DNA of 64,000 bases from Cyanobacteria bacterium SIG28. GTDB lineage: Bacteria; Cyanobacteriota; Vampirovibrionia; Gastranaerophilales; Gastranaerophilaceae. Shown in pieces: positions 45,975 to 55,753 of the stretch (the stretch's first letter is position 1; each line of letters opens with the position of its first letter). The position numbers and the translations under genes are program-made. The notes under the pieces were generated by a model that was not told the DNA's origin, made no database searches, and saw nothing but the letters and a program-made list of their open reading frames with translations. The DNA is taken from positions 62,001 through 126,000 of the forward strand of contig SUTU01000001.1 in NCBI GenBank assembly GCA_015152525.1, written 5' to 3'.

Positions 45975-47832
45975 TCTTTTTATCAATCCTATACAAGCTA
46001 AAACACCACAGATTATTCCAACCATGAAAGGTGCGGATTTTGAACCAACACAAAAAACTCAAAATCCGGAATTAGTAATGGCTTATCTTCAATATTCTGC
46101 CGTTGCAAATGCTCCTGCTGTTAACAAAGTTGACAAGGTTTTAGAAACCGAAAAACAACCTTATAAAAACAATTTAAGGTCAATGATACAAAACAATCGT
46201 TCTGTAATGTTGGCAATAGTTCCAAGATCATTTACAGCTCAAGATTTAAACGGCGATGAAAAAATATCACTAAGCCAAGGTGAAAAAGCAGGAACTTTAT
46301 TAAGCGCAATTGAACGTCTGGATGAAGTTAAGAATGACGGATTTAACACTATCCACATTTTACCTATTCATCCACCGGGGTTAAAAAATGCTATGGGAAC
46401 AGCAGGTTCTTTATATTCTCCTGCAAGATTTTTAGAAGAAGACGGAACTCTGGCTATTGACCCTGTTATCGTTGACAAAAATGACCCAAGAACACCTTCA
46501 GAACAGTTTAAAGCCTTTATTGATGAATGCCACAAGCGTGATATAAAAGTAATGTTAGATTTACCTAGCTGTGCTTCTATCAGCTGGTTTGAAGCTGAAC
46601 CGGAAATTATGGCATTCGGCAGAAACGGTGAAGATAAAACACCTCAAGGCTGGGCTGATATCAGAATGTTTGAACCTTGGGATGATGAAACAAAAAGAAC
46701 TCTTAACCCAAAATTATTAGAAATGCATAAACAATATGTTGATGCTTGTATTGATTTAGGTTTAGACGGTATTCGTGCGGACGTTGCCAGAGCGAAACCG
46801 CCTGAATTTTGGGATATTTTAATCCCTTATTCAAGAGAAAAAGACCCTGAATTCGGTTGGTTAGCAGAATCATACACCTATGAATGTGCTTCACCACAAG
46901 TTAACATGCCTTACGACAGACCTGAAGACTGTCTAAGAGCAGGATTTGATGACTATTACGGTCAATTCCACATCTTTAATGAATGGAATACTGCAAAAGA
47001 AGTTTATGATAACATCTTGATTAACTTGGATATGTCCCACAGGTTACCTGCAGGTAAATCTTGTATCGGTTCGTTTATGACTCACGATGACGTTACAGCT
47101 ATGAACCATGGCGGTCCGAATTACTGCAATATGACAACAGTTATACAATCAACAATCCCTATGTGTAACCCTTATTTCGTTGACGGTTTCCAAAGCGGTG
47201 ATTATTACAATTATCAATATTCTCACAAAGATGATACAGAAACTGTTACTTATAAAGTTAAACCAAACACAACAGGTCAAACCGTTGCCGAAGGTTTAAC
47301 AACAGAAGGATACTACAAATACCAGTATTCACCAAAAGATGATGACAGTGTAACAAAAGTTCCTTATTACGAAATGGATCACCACGCATTTAAGCTTGAT
47401 ATATTCAATTTATCAAGAAAACCGGGTGGCGATTACCCTGACATAGGTCGTGTTATGAGAGAAACTCTTAAAATGAGAGAAGAAAATCCGGATTTATTCT
47501 CTGATAGAAGCAGCTCTTTCATTATTCTTGATAAAGAAGGTGATAAAAAAGACCAAATTTTGGCTTATGCAAGACATAACGACGGCAGAACTGCTGTTGT
47601 TATTGCCAACAAAAACCCTAACAGAAGATTAACTGGTACTATCAAGGTTCCGGGGCTAAAAGAAACTCAAGAACTCAAAAATATGGCACCTAAATATGGT
47701 GAGCCAAGCGAATTTCAAGTTGCAGAAGGTGAAATCAGAGTTGATTTAGCACCATCAGGAGCTTATGTGTTCGAAGTAGACACACCTAACATTCAACAAG
47801 ACCGAAAAGGTAATGTTTATAAACAAAAATAA
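45958..47832 (+). CDS. GH13 alpha-amylase-like protein with EF-hand-like loop and internal duplication
   Basis: A 624-residue protein. It begins MMKLNSLFINPIQAK (INP motif again). An EF-hand-like DLNGDEKISLSQ loop lies near residues 99-110. The GH13 barrel has the catalytic triad: Asp in LDGIRADVARA (about 275), Glu in GWLAESY (about 303) and Asp in FMTHDD (about 381). A loop near residues 417-470 has two copies of a (G)YYxYQYSxKDD motif. A C-terminal beta domain follows. It probably hydrolyses or transfers alpha-glucan; there is no signal peptide. The start overlaps the preceding gene; a second ATG directly follows the first. Confidence 0.85.
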   Translation: MMKLNSLFINPIQAKTPQIIPTMKGADFEPTQKTQNPELVMAYLQYSAVANAPAVNKVDKVLETEKQPYKNNLRSMIQNNRSVMLAIVPRSFTAQDLNGDEKISLSQGEKAGTLLSAIERLDEVKNDGFNTIHILPIHPPGLKNAMGTAGSLYSPARFLEEDGTLAIDPVIVDKNDPRTPSEQFKAFIDECHKRDIKVMLDLPSCASISWFEAEPEIMAFGRNGEDKTPQGWADIRMFEPWDDETKRTLNPKLLEMHKQYVDACIDLGLDGIRADVARAKPPEFWDILIPYSREKDPEFGWLAESYTYECASPQVNMPYDRPEDCLRAGFDDYYGQFHIFNEWNTAKEVYDNILINLDMSHRLPAGKSCIGSFMTHDDVTAMNHGGPNYCNMTTVIQSTIPMCNPYFVDGFQSGDYYNYQYSHKDDTETVTYKVKPNTTGQTVAEGLTTEGYYKYQYSPKDDDSVTKVPYYEMDHHAFKLDIFNLSRKPGGDYPDIGRVMRETLKMREENPDLFSDRSSSFIILDKEGDKKDQILAYARHNDGRTAVVIANKNPNRRLTGTIKVPGLKETQELKNMAPKYGEPSEFQVAEGEIRVDLAPSGAYVFEVDTPNIQQDRKGNVYKQK

Positions 47833-47863
47833 TACACAGCAAACGTTAGATAAAGACGAAAAA

Positions 47864-47896
47864 AATCGGCGGTTTGTCTATGACAAACCGCCGATT
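47864..47896. terminator. Strong hairpin terminator, best on the minus strand
   Basis: A perfect 15-bp stem AATCGGCGGTTTGTC / GACAAACCGCCGATT with a 3-base loop. On the minus strand it is followed by a run of T, serving the 59-residue gene; on the plus strand it follows the GH13 gene. Confidence 0.9.
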
Positions 47897-47904
47897 GATT
47901 TATT

Positions 47905-48084
47905 TTACCAAATTGACGCACCCTGTCCAAGACTGTTTATATTAATTTTATTTGGATTTACTTGAAATAAAGGTTTTTTTATTTCTTCATCATCACCTTT
48001 TACTGGCGGAGTATAATTTGCATATCCCCAACTTCCGCTAGTTTGATTAACACTTTCTGTATTACTTGCACCATTAACTGTCAT
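47905..48084 (-). CDS. 59-residue protein with VNPNKININS segment
   Basis: A short gene. AGAGAGG is seven bases before the ATG, and a perfect terminator follows the stop by eight bases, which makes it convincing despite its size. The product is MTVNGASNTESVNQTSGSW..., polar, Gly/Asn/Ser-rich, with no signal peptide or cysteine. Near its end, VNPNKININS resembles the INPIQININN start of the 891-residue protein and the AINPVNLKQNINS start of the 54587 protein. The function is unknown. Confidence 0.65.
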   Translation of the reverse strand: MTVNGASNTESVNQTSGSWGYANYTPPVKGDDEEIKKPLFQVNPNKININSLGQGASIW

Positions 48085-48224
48085 TTTTTGCCTCTCTTTC
48101 TATAATAAAAACTTTTCTATATCTTATGTATATATAAAGTATTTACTATTTAAAAAATTGCCTTTTTTGATTTAATATATTTACAAAACTTTACATAAGT
48201 ATATCAAGAGAGCATAATATATCA

Positions 48225-49118
48225 CTATTTATAAACTTCCGGATTAATTTTTGCAAATTTAGTATTTGCATAAAAATATCTTAAAATCTGGTAAGCATTA
48301 TATCCTTTTTTTGCAAGATTATTAGCACCATATTGGCTCATCCCAACACCATGACCTTTTTTCTTAATCCCATCATCAAATGAAGGAACTGATTTAATAT
48401 AAGCTAAATCTTTTGTCCAAACCTGACCTGCTGATAGTGTTTGCCCACCAGCCGAAGCTGAATAATATGCCGGAATTATTTTTCCGTCATGGATTAAAAC
48501 AACACCTTCGGTTTCAGATACAGCATCATTAGTTTGCGGTGTTTCAGCACTTGCGCCGCCATAGGCTTGGTCTTCCGGTGTATCATACAAATCATAACCG
48601 TATTTGGCACGTTTTCCCATATTAGCCAAAGCATAACTTCTTGCGGCTATTGCTTGAGCCTTATGAGCATCATGTTCCCAAGAAGAAGGCATTTCTGCAG
48701 GTACAACACCTTGAATATATTCTTCCAGAGGTAAATCGTTTATAACAGTAAGCATATTACCCTTGTTAACAAGTTTAAAATGACCTCTATACCATTTTCG
48801 TTTTACGCTAATAAAACCATCATCAGAAGGCTTTATAACAATTTTATCACTGTTGATTTTCATAAACTGACCGTCAACTTTTATGGCTATAACACCTTTA
48901 TACGGTTTAAATTCATAGCCTTGCATTTTTTCCATAACATAAATTAATTTGTTAGTATTGCAGTCAATAATTTCAGCTTGTGTTGAGGCACCAATATATG
49001 TTTTGTTAACTTCTGTCTGCAAACCAATTTTTATAGCATAACAAGGTTGAGGCATTACAAACAAAAAAGCCAATACTATAAAAACTATCCTTAACAAGTA
49101 ACCAAAATTTAACAACAT
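48225..49118 (-). CDS. SpoIID/LytB-domain protein
   Basis: A 297-residue exported protein with a signal peptide (about 1-28: LLRIVFIVLAFLFVMPQPCYA). The SpoIID domain has LPLEEYIQGVVPAEMP with the likely catalytic Glu142, EAHDAHKAQAIAARSYAL, and the later GHGVGMSQYGAN. SpoIID is a lytic transglycosylase of denuded peptidoglycan; in non-sporulating Gram-negative and cyanobacterial relatives it probably remodels the wall during division. AAGAGG stands close to the ATG. It is monocistronic. Confidence 0.92.
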   Translation of the reverse strand: MLLNFGYLLRIVFIVLAFLFVMPQPCYAIKIGLQTEVNKTYIGASTQAEIIDCNTNKLIYVMEKMQGYEFKPYKGVIAIKVDGQFMKINSDKIVIKPSDDGFISVKRKWYRGHFKLVNKGNMLTVINDLPLEEYIQGVVPAEMPSSWEHDAHKAQAIAARSYALANMGKRAKYGYDLYDTPEDQAYGGASAETPQTNDAVSETEGVVLIHDGKIIPAYYSASAGGQTLSAGQVWTKDLAYIKSVPSFDDGIKKKGHGVGMSQYGANNLAKKGYNAYQILRYFYANTKFAKINPEVYK

Positions 49119-49225
49119 AACCTCTTTAAAGAATATTATACAACATAAAACTTTACAAAAAAATATTTTTTACTAGCAAAAAATTTTTTTATGTGTTTTA
49201 ACAGAAATAGGAAAGGCAGGTTTAT

Positions 49226-49522
49226 ATGTTTATCTCTCCAATTATGTCAACCAATTTTTACGGTGCAACTCACACACCTAAGATTAACCAATTTAAAATA
49301 AACGGCGCTAATGGCAGAAATTTTGATTTTAAAGTTACCGGTGAATTAGCTAATAAAATTGAAGCTATTGAATACACAGACGGTATTTCCACAAAAATTT
49401 TCCAAAACAAAAAAGGGTTTTCGGAAGAACGTCTGGAAACTATTATCAAAGACATTGATAAAGATTTAGGAAACGGTGATTTTCTCTACAGCTTAATTAA
49501 AGTTGAAAAAACAGGAAAATAA
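49226..49522 (+). CDS. Small protein with N-terminal ISP-NFYG motif, unknown
   Basis: A 98-residue protein starting MFISPIMSTNFYGATHTPKI, a shorter version of the INP plus phenylalanine pattern seen in other proteins here. The rest is a small alpha/beta domain (FKVTGELANKIEAIEY, ERLETIIKDIDKDLG). No family is recognised and no signal peptide is seen. GGAAAGG precedes the ATG. It ends one base before the convergent mnmG stop. Confidence 0.65.
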   Translation: MFISPIMSTNFYGATHTPKINQFKINGANGRNFDFKVTGELANKIEAIEYTDGISTKIFQNKKGFSEERLETIIKDIDKDLGNGDFLYSLIKVEKTGK

Positions 49523-51388
49523 TTAACCTTTTAACATAACCATTAACACTGATATATCAGCCGGTTTAACACCACCAATTCTGGATGCTTGTGCCAAATT
49601 AGTCGGTCTGATTTTTTCCAGCTTTTCCTTTGTTTCGGTTGAAATTTGCTTTATTGACGAATAATCAATATTTGCAGGAATTTTATATTTTTCCAATTTT
49701 TCTGTTGATTCTACTTGTTGTTCTTGTCGTGCAATATATCCGTCGTATTTGATTAAAACTTCCACCTCACCGGTTATATCGTCCGACAAATTCAATTCTT
49801 TTGTTGCATTATCTATTTCTTTAAATACATCATAAGTTATATTAGGACGTTTTAAAAGTTCTGCCAGTCTAATACCTCTATCAATATGTTCGCTATATTT
49901 AGCTAAAGCCTCATTTACGGCATCTGTTGCTGAAATTTTTACTTCTTTTAAACGCTCAATTTCTTGTTGAATTTTTTCTTGTTTATCTTTGAACCTACCA
50001 TACTGAGCATCATCAATTAAGCCTACTTTATGTCCGATTTCTGTTAAACGAGCATCTGCGTTGTCTTGTCTGAGCAGAAGCCTGTATTCGGAGCGTGAAG
50101 TCAGCATTCTATATGGCTCTTGGATATCTTTTGTTACCAAATCATCTATCAAGGTTCCTATATAAGATGAACTTCTCGGCAATTCAAGCATATCAGCTGA
50201 ATTTAGATAATTTACAGAGTTTATACCGGCTATTAAACCTTGTGCAGCCGCTTCTTCGTATCCGCTTGTACCGTTAATTTGACCTGCAAAAAACAACCCG
50301 TCTATATCTTTTGACATTAAAGAATGTCTTGTTTGAACAGCCGGAACATAGTCATATTCAACTGCATAAGCCGGTTTTATAATGTGAGCTTTTTCTAATC
50401 CAGGTAAAGAACGCAACATTTCTACCTGAACACATGCCGGCAAGCTTGTTGAAAAACCTTGGATATAGACTTCATACGTATTTAATCCTTCCGGTTCGAT
50501 AAAAATATGATGTGAAGGGTTTGAAGCAAATCTTACAATCTTATCTTCTATCGAAGGACAATAACGTGGTCCGACACCTTGTATTAACCCTTGGTACATA
50601 GGTGATTTATCGAGATTTTCTCTAATAACACGATGAGTATCCTCATTTGTTCTGGTTAAATAACAAGGAACCTGAGGTCTGATTGGGCGATTTGGTTTGA
50701 AGGAATAGAAGCTCAACTTTTCATCACCCGGTTGGATAGTCATTTTTGAATAATCAATTGTACGTTTATCAACTCTTGCAGGTGTACCTGTTTTAAGTTT
50801 TTTTGTTTGAATCCCGTTATCTCTCAGCCATTGAGAAAGTCCGTAAGCAGCTGCTTCACCCAGTCTGCCGCCAGGGTAAGCTTGTAAACCTATAAACATT
50901 CGACCCTCTAAAGAAGTTCCCGTTGTAAGGATTACGGCTCTGCAAGAGTATTCAATTCCAAACTCATCAACTGCACCACAAATTTTTCCATCTTTTGTTC
51001 TTAATCCTGTTATGCAACATTGTTTAAGCCATATATTAGGTGTACTTTCAATAATATTGCGCATGTATAAAGAATATTCTTTTTTATCGGATTGCGCTCT
51101 TAATGCTCTTACTGCAGGTCCTTTTGATGAATTTAAAGTTTTCATCTGGATATAGGTCGCATCAGCAACTTCACCCATAACACCGCCTAAAGCATCGATT
51201 TCTCTAACAAGAGTTGATTTTGCCGGACCGCCTATAGCCGGATTACAAGGTTGTAGTGCAATATTGTCAAGATTAAGAGAACACAACAAAACATTGCATC
51301 CCAAACGAGCTACACTTAAAGCAGCTTCACAACCGGCATGACCTGCACCGACAACAATAACATCAAATTTATTCTTCAAATAATCCAT
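49523..51388 (-). CDS. mnmG: tRNA uridine-5-carboxymethylaminomethyl modification enzyme MnmG
   Basis: MnmG (GidA) with MnmE modifies U34 of certain tRNAs using FAD and folate. The FAD site is [14 protein letters not shown] (about 12-25). [35 protein letters not shown], and [17 protein letters not shown] are typical; the C-terminal helical domain ends [10 protein letters not shown]. At 621 residues it is full length. No Shine-Dalgarno site is clear before the ATG. It lies 26 bases after comEC in a minus-strand run kdsC - comEC - mnmG. Confidence 0.97.
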   Translation of the reverse strand: MDYLKNKFDVIVVGAGHAGCEAALSVARLGCNVLLCSLNLDNIALQPCNPAIGGPAKSTLVREIDALGGVMGEVADATYIQMKTLNSSKGPAVRALRAQSDKKEYSLYMRNIIESTPNIWLKQCCITGLRTKDGKICGAVDEFGIEYSCRAVILTTGTSLEGRMFIGLQAYPGGRLGEAAAYGLSQWLRDNGIQTKKLKTGTPARVDKRTIDYSKMTIQPGDEKLSFYSFKPNRPIRPQVPCYLTRTNEDTHRVIRENLDKSPMYQGLIQGVGPRYCPSIEDKIVRFASNPSHHIFIEPEGLNTYEVYIQGFSTSLPACVQVEMLRSLPGLEKAHIIKPAYAVEYDYVPAVQTRHSLMSKDIDGLFFAGQINGTSGYEEAAAQGLIAGINSVNYLNSADMLELPRSSSYIGTLIDDLVTKDIQEPYRMLTSRSEYRLLLRQDNADARLTEIGHKVGLIDDAQYGRFKDKQEKIQQEIERLKEVKISATDAVNEALAKYSEHIDRGIRLAELLKRPNITYDVFKEIDNATKELNLSDDITGEVEVLIKYDGYIARQEQQVESTEKLEKYKIPANIDYSSIKQISTETKEKLEKIRPTNLAQASRIGGVKPADISVLMVMLKG

Positions 51389-51414
51389 AATATTATTGTA
51401 CTACAAGAAAATTT

Positions 51415-53820
51415 TTAATTTTGAATTTTCTTATATTTTCTTTCTTTCATATCGTAAGTTGATACACTATAACCATCTGAATTTATACTAAACAAAATAG
51501 AATTATCAATATCAGTTCTTAAAATTCTTGTTTTATCTAAAAGTGCCAGCGTGTATATTGAAGGATGTCCAAATTTATTATACCCGACAGATATAACAGA
51601 ATATTTAGGGTTTAAATAATCTATAATTTCAGAATTTACACTTCCGACTGCACCATGATGAGGTACCTTCAAGACTTCAATATCACGAGGCAAATTTTTC
51701 AACAATGGTTTTAGATTTTTTGCAGAAATATCACCGGTAAACACCATATCAAAATCTTTGTATGATAAAAGTGTAACAATAGATTTTTCGTTATCGTTTT
51801 CGCCTTTAGAATTATAAAAATTTATCAATTTTAAGCCGAAATTATCATATACAATTTGATTATTATCAACTTGTACAAGTTTTATCTCTTTGCTTTGAGC
51901 CATTTTATAAACAGCTTTTGCCAAATCAGAAGTATGGTTTAGAGTATTCACATAAACCGTTTCGACATCCAGCTTGTTAATTATATCTAAAGCACCACCG
52001 CTATGGTCGTTATCAAAGTGAGTAATTATTAAAGATTTGAGGCTTTTAATCCCTCTATCTTTTAAATACTTTAGAATAATAATTTCAGCTTGTGATTTTC
52101 CGCCATTATAACCGGATTTACCGGTATCAACCATAATATATTCGTTCTGAGGTGTTTTTATTAAGAAGCTATCAGCATTTCCTACATCAAAAGCCATTAC
52201 TTCCAAGTCAGAACTTTTTATAGGAATTAATGTAATTGATAGGACAATTACCATAACCACAAAAGTTAGTAATAATTTCCTCAAAAATCTTTCTCTAAAT
52301 TCTTTGTACATAAGCCCAACAACAGACAAAAGAATTCCATAATATAAAAGAATTTGTATTATAGAAGGGTGAGTCGTTTGAATTGCCGCATTTGGCAGTT
52401 TACCCCAGAAATCCGAAATGTTCACCAAAATACTTATCAATGGATTTAGAATAAAATCAAAACTCTTACAAATAATATTTGATATTGGTGTTATGGCAGA
52501 TAGAAGGGAACTTATAAAACCGCCAAAGCTTAAAACCATGAGGATTGGAACACTCATTATGTTGGCAAAGACAGAATATAAGCTTATGTTATTAAAATAA
52601 AATATTTGAATTGGGATTACCCAAAGTTGCGCAATAATAGGAATAGTTATTATTGAAGCTACAAAATCAAGAAATCGATTTTTGAACTTTATAAAACACG
52701 GTGCCATTATTAAAATACCAAAAGTTACAATGAAAGATAGCTGAAACCCAACATCGTTAGCAAACAGCGGATTATATATTAACATCAGTAAAGCAACAAA
52801 AGACAACAATGATATACTATGGGCATCTCTGTCAATAAGTTTACCGATTAAAACAAATAAAAGCATTATAGTGGCTCTTATTATTGAAGCGCCCAAACCT
52901 GTCATCAAAGAGTAAATAATAACCATTAGCATGCCGGATATTACTTTGAATTTAAAATTTAATCGTAAAACTGACATTATTGTATAAAAGAAACCGTAAA
53001 TAAACGCTACATTCATACCGGAAGCTGCTAATATATGTAATAAACCTGAATTAACAAAAGACTCTTTTATATCTTTAGGCGGTGATACCGCATCGTCGCC
53101 AAACACAATACCACCAAGAATTTCTAAATTAGGTGAAGCTAAGTATTTTGAATGAATTTCTAAAACATTTTCTCTATAATCATTTATTCCTTGCAAGAAT
53201 TTTTCTTTCCAAGTTAACTTTTTGTCCAGTTTAGTAAATTCTTTTGCATAAAATACTGCTGTAGCATTGTGATTTCTTAAATAATTCCCGTAATCAAACT
53301 GGGACGGATTACCGGCTTTAAAAGGTACAGAAAGTCTACCGGTTAATTTTAAATTATTATATATTTCTAAAGCTGAGTAATCAGGAATTTCTGAAGGCTT
53401 TGGTGTTACAGTTACTAAAATCTTTTCGTTATCAATAGGTTTTTCTATATTATCAAAGAATATTTTATCAGCTTTAAAGAAGAACTTAGGCTTGTTTTCA
53501 GATTTACCCTGAGGAATCGAAATTACAGAACCGGTAATTTCACAATTTCTCGTCGCTAAATTTAACAACTCATTCGAAAAATTCAAACGAATACTTGTAT
53601 TTATAATTCCTAAATAAAATATTGCGACCCAAATTAATACATATCTTATCGGAAATAAATTTTTAATTAACAGAAAAACAAACAATACCGTAATAATAAA
53701 AGAAAAGATTATTACACTTCCTGAAAACACAGAAAACAGAGCAAGAATATAAAGTCCTGCCGTTAATAGCATAAACAAGTTTTTATTATTAATTATAGCG
53801 GTACAAATATCTCGCAACAT
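51415..53820 (-). CDS. comEC: ComEC/Rec2 DNA-uptake channel protein
   Basis: An 801-residue membrane protein. About 8-10 helices lie in the first 520 residues, including the competence domain (HILAASGMNVAFIYGFFY, IRATIMLLFVLIG). A C-terminal metallo-beta-lactamase domain (about 545-790) has DVGNADSFLI, the HFDNDHSGG metal site, FTGDIS and PHHGAVGS. This is the full three-part plan, with an OB-like N-domain of about 60-190. It would carry single-stranded DNA across the inner membrane in transformation. The other competence genes are not in the window. It starts 12 bases after kdsC. Confidence 0.95.
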   Translation of the reverse strand: MLRDICTAIINNKNLFMLLTAGLYILALFSVFSGSVIIFSFIITVLFVFLLIKNLFPIRYVLIWVAIFYLGIINTSIRLNFSNELLNLATRNCEITGSVISIPQGKSENKPKFFFKADKIFFDNIEKPIDNEKILVTVTPKPSEIPDYSALEIYNNLKLTGRLSVPFKAGNPSQFDYGNYLRNHNATAVFYAKEFTKLDKKLTWKEKFLQGINDYRENVLEIHSKYLASPNLEILGGIVFGDDAVSPPKDIKESFVNSGLLHILAASGMNVAFIYGFFYTIMSVLRLNFKFKVISGMLMVIIYSLMTGLGASIIRATIMLLFVLIGKLIDRDAHSISLLSFVALLMLIYNPLFANDVGFQLSFIVTFGILIMAPCFIKFKNRFLDFVASIITIPIIAQLWVIPIQIFYFNNISLYSVFANIMSVPILMVLSFGGFISSLLSAITPISNIICKSFDFILNPLISILVNISDFWGKLPNAAIQTTHPSIIQILLYYGILLSVVGLMYKEFRERFLRKLLLTFVVMVIVLSITLIPIKSSDLEVMAFDVGNADSFLIKTPQNEYIMVDTGKSGYNGGKSQAEIIILKYLKDRGIKSLKSLIITHFDNDHSGGALDIINKLDVETVYVNTLNHTSDLAKAVYKMAQSKEIKLVQVDNNQIVYDNFGLKLINFYNSKGENDNEKSIVTLLSYKDFDMVFTGDISAKNLKPLLKNLPRDIEVLKVPHHGAVGSVNSEIIDYLNPKYSVISVGYNKFGHPSIYTLALLDKTRILRTDIDNSILFSINSDGYSVSTYDMKERKYKKIQN

Positions 53821-53832
53821 TACTATTAATCT

Positions 53833-54378
53833 TTATTTTGAGTCAGTTCCTTCTGAAACATTTGCTATTTTAGCAATCCCTTGAGCTTCTAAAATAAAAT
53901 CACAAAGCTCCCTTACTGCACCTCTGCCACCATTTTTTGAAGAGATAAAATTACAAACATCAAGAACTTCTTGAACTGCATCATTTGGGCAACAAGCTAA
54001 ACCAACTTTTTCCAAAATGCAAATATCAGGAATATCATCGCCCATATAACACACATTTTCAAATGTTAAATTATATTTTTGCATAATTTCTTCTAATGCC
54101 GGAAGTTTATACTGTTGTCCCTGATAAATTTCAGTAATCTTTAAATTTTCAGCCCTATGTTTTACGGTTCCATTATTTCTCGCCGTAATTATTGCAGTAA
54201 CAAATCCGGATTTATTCATCCTTACAATTCCATGTCCGTCTTTAACATTAAATGTTTTATACTCAACTCCATTTTCATCATATGTTACACTGCCATCTGT
54301 CATTACGCCGTCAACATCAAAAGCTAAAAGCTTAATATTTTTAGCTATTTCAGAAGCATTTTTCTTTAATTCTGCCAT
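53833..54378 (-). CDS. kdsC: 3-deoxy-D-manno-octulosonate 8-phosphate phosphatase
   Basis: A C0-type HAD phosphatase, the step before CMP-Kdo in LPS synthesis. The motif is DVDGVMTDG (Asp21, Asp23), then FNVKDGHGI, TARNNG, and YMGDDIPDICIL with later metal Asp residues. The 181-residue length suits KdsC. AAAAGGAG precedes the ATG. It heads a minus-strand run with comEC and mnmG and pairs functionally with waaA at 13139. Confidence 0.94.
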   Translation of the reverse strand: MAELKKNASEIAKNIKLLAFDVDGVMTDGSVTYDENGVEYKTFNVKDGHGIVRMNKSGFVTAIITARNNGTVKHRAENLKITEIYQGQQYKLPALEEIMQKYNLTFENVCYMGDDIPDICILEKVGLACCPNDAVQEVLDVCNFISSKNGGRGAVRELCDFILEAQGIAKIANVSEGTDSK

Positions 54379-54408
54379 TAAAAACTCCTTTTAATCCTCA
54401 ACTTTAAC

Positions 54409-54438
54409 ATTATATAATAAATCTGTTATCAATACCAA
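54409..54438 (-). promoter_or_regulatory. Promoter of kdsC
   Basis: On the minus strand TTGGTA, 18 bases, TATAAT, ending 30 bases before the kdsC ATG. Confidence 0.5.
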
Positions 54439-54586
54439 AATATTACAAAAATAAACACTTTTAACTTACATACAGCACGCTGATAAAATCAACTGTAAAC
54501 TTTTTGTAACAATATTTACAAAAAAAGGCAATTTTTACCCTTTTGGGGGTTTAAGATAAGAGCGTGTTAGTATATAGTGGAAAAGT

Positions 54587-55753
54587 ATGAATATTTTAGC
54601 GATAAACCCTGTTAACTTAAAACAGAATATAAATAGCGAAAAAGTTACAAATACACAGCGTCAAAACTCCTACGGGCTTACAATGAGTAAACCATTAGCG
54701 GCTGACACTGTATCTTTTGGTGAAAAAATATTTACACCCAAAAAAGCTACTGTCTTGGATTTCATTACTTCTAAAGAACTAAAATTACATAAAGAACTTC
54801 AAGAACCTGCAGCTACATTCCTAAAAGTTCTCGAAGCTATAAGTTTAAAACTAGCTCATTTGGGTGTTGAATTTGATGTAGCTTATTGTAGCAAAAAACC
54901 TGTTAAAGATGTTAACAGATGTATTGAAAAAATGGTTGGTTCCGGTAGTTTAGACATCAGAGACAGACTAAGAGCCAGTTTATTTGTTAAAGATATTTAT
55001 AACATGGACATCTTAAATGAGATTTTCAGAGAACTGGATGAATGGAATTACAAACTTCATTATGACAAAGTACCTCTTGAAGATGCACTGGAAGCAGGTT
55101 ATAGACCTACAGAAAAAGATTTAAAGAAAAAAAATATAAAATTACCGGATTTAGACATGCGTTTGGATCGTTCTCGTGTTGACGAAGAAAAAATTCCTAG
55201 AGAGTTGAAGCATTGTTTAAGTCATCCTCAAGCCACAGGCTATGAAGATATACAATTTAGGGTTGAAAAAGGTGGTAATTTACACGAAATTATTATACTT
55301 ATGGGCAAAAATTACGCTAAAGCAAAAGACGAAGATTCTAAATACATATATTCAAGATGCCGTAAATTCAAAGAATTGAATTTTACAAAACAAGAAGAAA
55401 ACAATCCTAACCTTATTGCAGCAAAAGGGTATATTGAAGCAATAAAAACAATGTTTAGAGAAATCTCTACAAAACTTTTTGCTAATGCTAAACAAAAAGA
55501 TCATTACAATACAGATACCGTAAGACCACTTGAATTCAAGTTAAGTGAATTTATTAACTTTAACACTTATTTTGTTGAGTTAGAAAATTGTGTACAAAAT
55601 TATTACAACGATAAAAAACTTGAAGCAACTACTAGGGGTGCAAAAGCGGCTCTAGGTAAAGAACTCGAAAAAGACTTAGAAAAATTACAAAAAATCCGTA
55701 GTGAATTGGATGAAAGTCTTAAACATTTCCAAGAACAAAAGAAAAATGACTAG
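54587..55753 (+). CDS. Protein with Rel-like nucleotidyltransferase pattern, N-terminal INP/SFG motif
   Basis: A 388-residue protein. Residues 1-45 are MNILAINPVN... then TVSFGEK, the clade motif. Residues 85-240 look distantly like a Rel/RelA synthetase domain: KPVKDVNRCIEKM then DIRDRLRASLFVKD aligns with YYSIYKKM and DITAVRVIVDT of the Rel next door, TGYEDIQFRV with the GYRSIH-type strand, and HEIIILMGKNYAKAKDE with the EVQIRT-type segment. Key catalytic residues are not all conserved, so it may be inactive or use another substrate. The last 110 residues are helical. Its stop codon shares CTAG with that of rel, so the two are convergent and overlapping. Confidence 0.65.
   Translation: MNILAINPVNLKQNINSEKVTNTQRQNSYGLTMSKPLAADTVSFGEKIFTPKKATVLDFITSKELKLHKELQEPAATFLKVLEAISLKLAHLGVEFDVAYCSKKPVKDVNRCIEKMVGSGSLDIRDRLRASLFVKDIYNMDILNEIFRELDEWNYKLHYDKVPLEDALEAGYRPTEKDLKKKNIKLPDLDMRLDRSRVDEEKIPRELKHCLSHPQATGYEDIQFRVEKGGNLHEIIILMGKNYAKAKDEDSKYIYSRCRKFKELNFTKQEENNPNLIAAKGYIEAIKTMFREISTKLFANAKQKDHYNTDTVRPLEFKLSEFINFNTYFVELENCVQNYYNDKKLEATTRGAKAALGKELEKDLEKLQKIRSELDESLKHFQEQKKND

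Noticed and set aside
49140..49225. Third copy of the 66-bp upstream block
   Set aside because: It has TTTACAAAAAAATATT-type AT-rich words, but the TAAAGTTTT and ATGYCGTAA parts are missing, so similarity is only composition.
54490..54586. Operator from TTTTGTAACA repeated before several genes
   Set aside because: TTGTAAC-like words occur before many genes here (14404, 19779, 34461, 54500), but the genome is AT-rich and spacing to genes varies; only the 66-bp pair is convincing.
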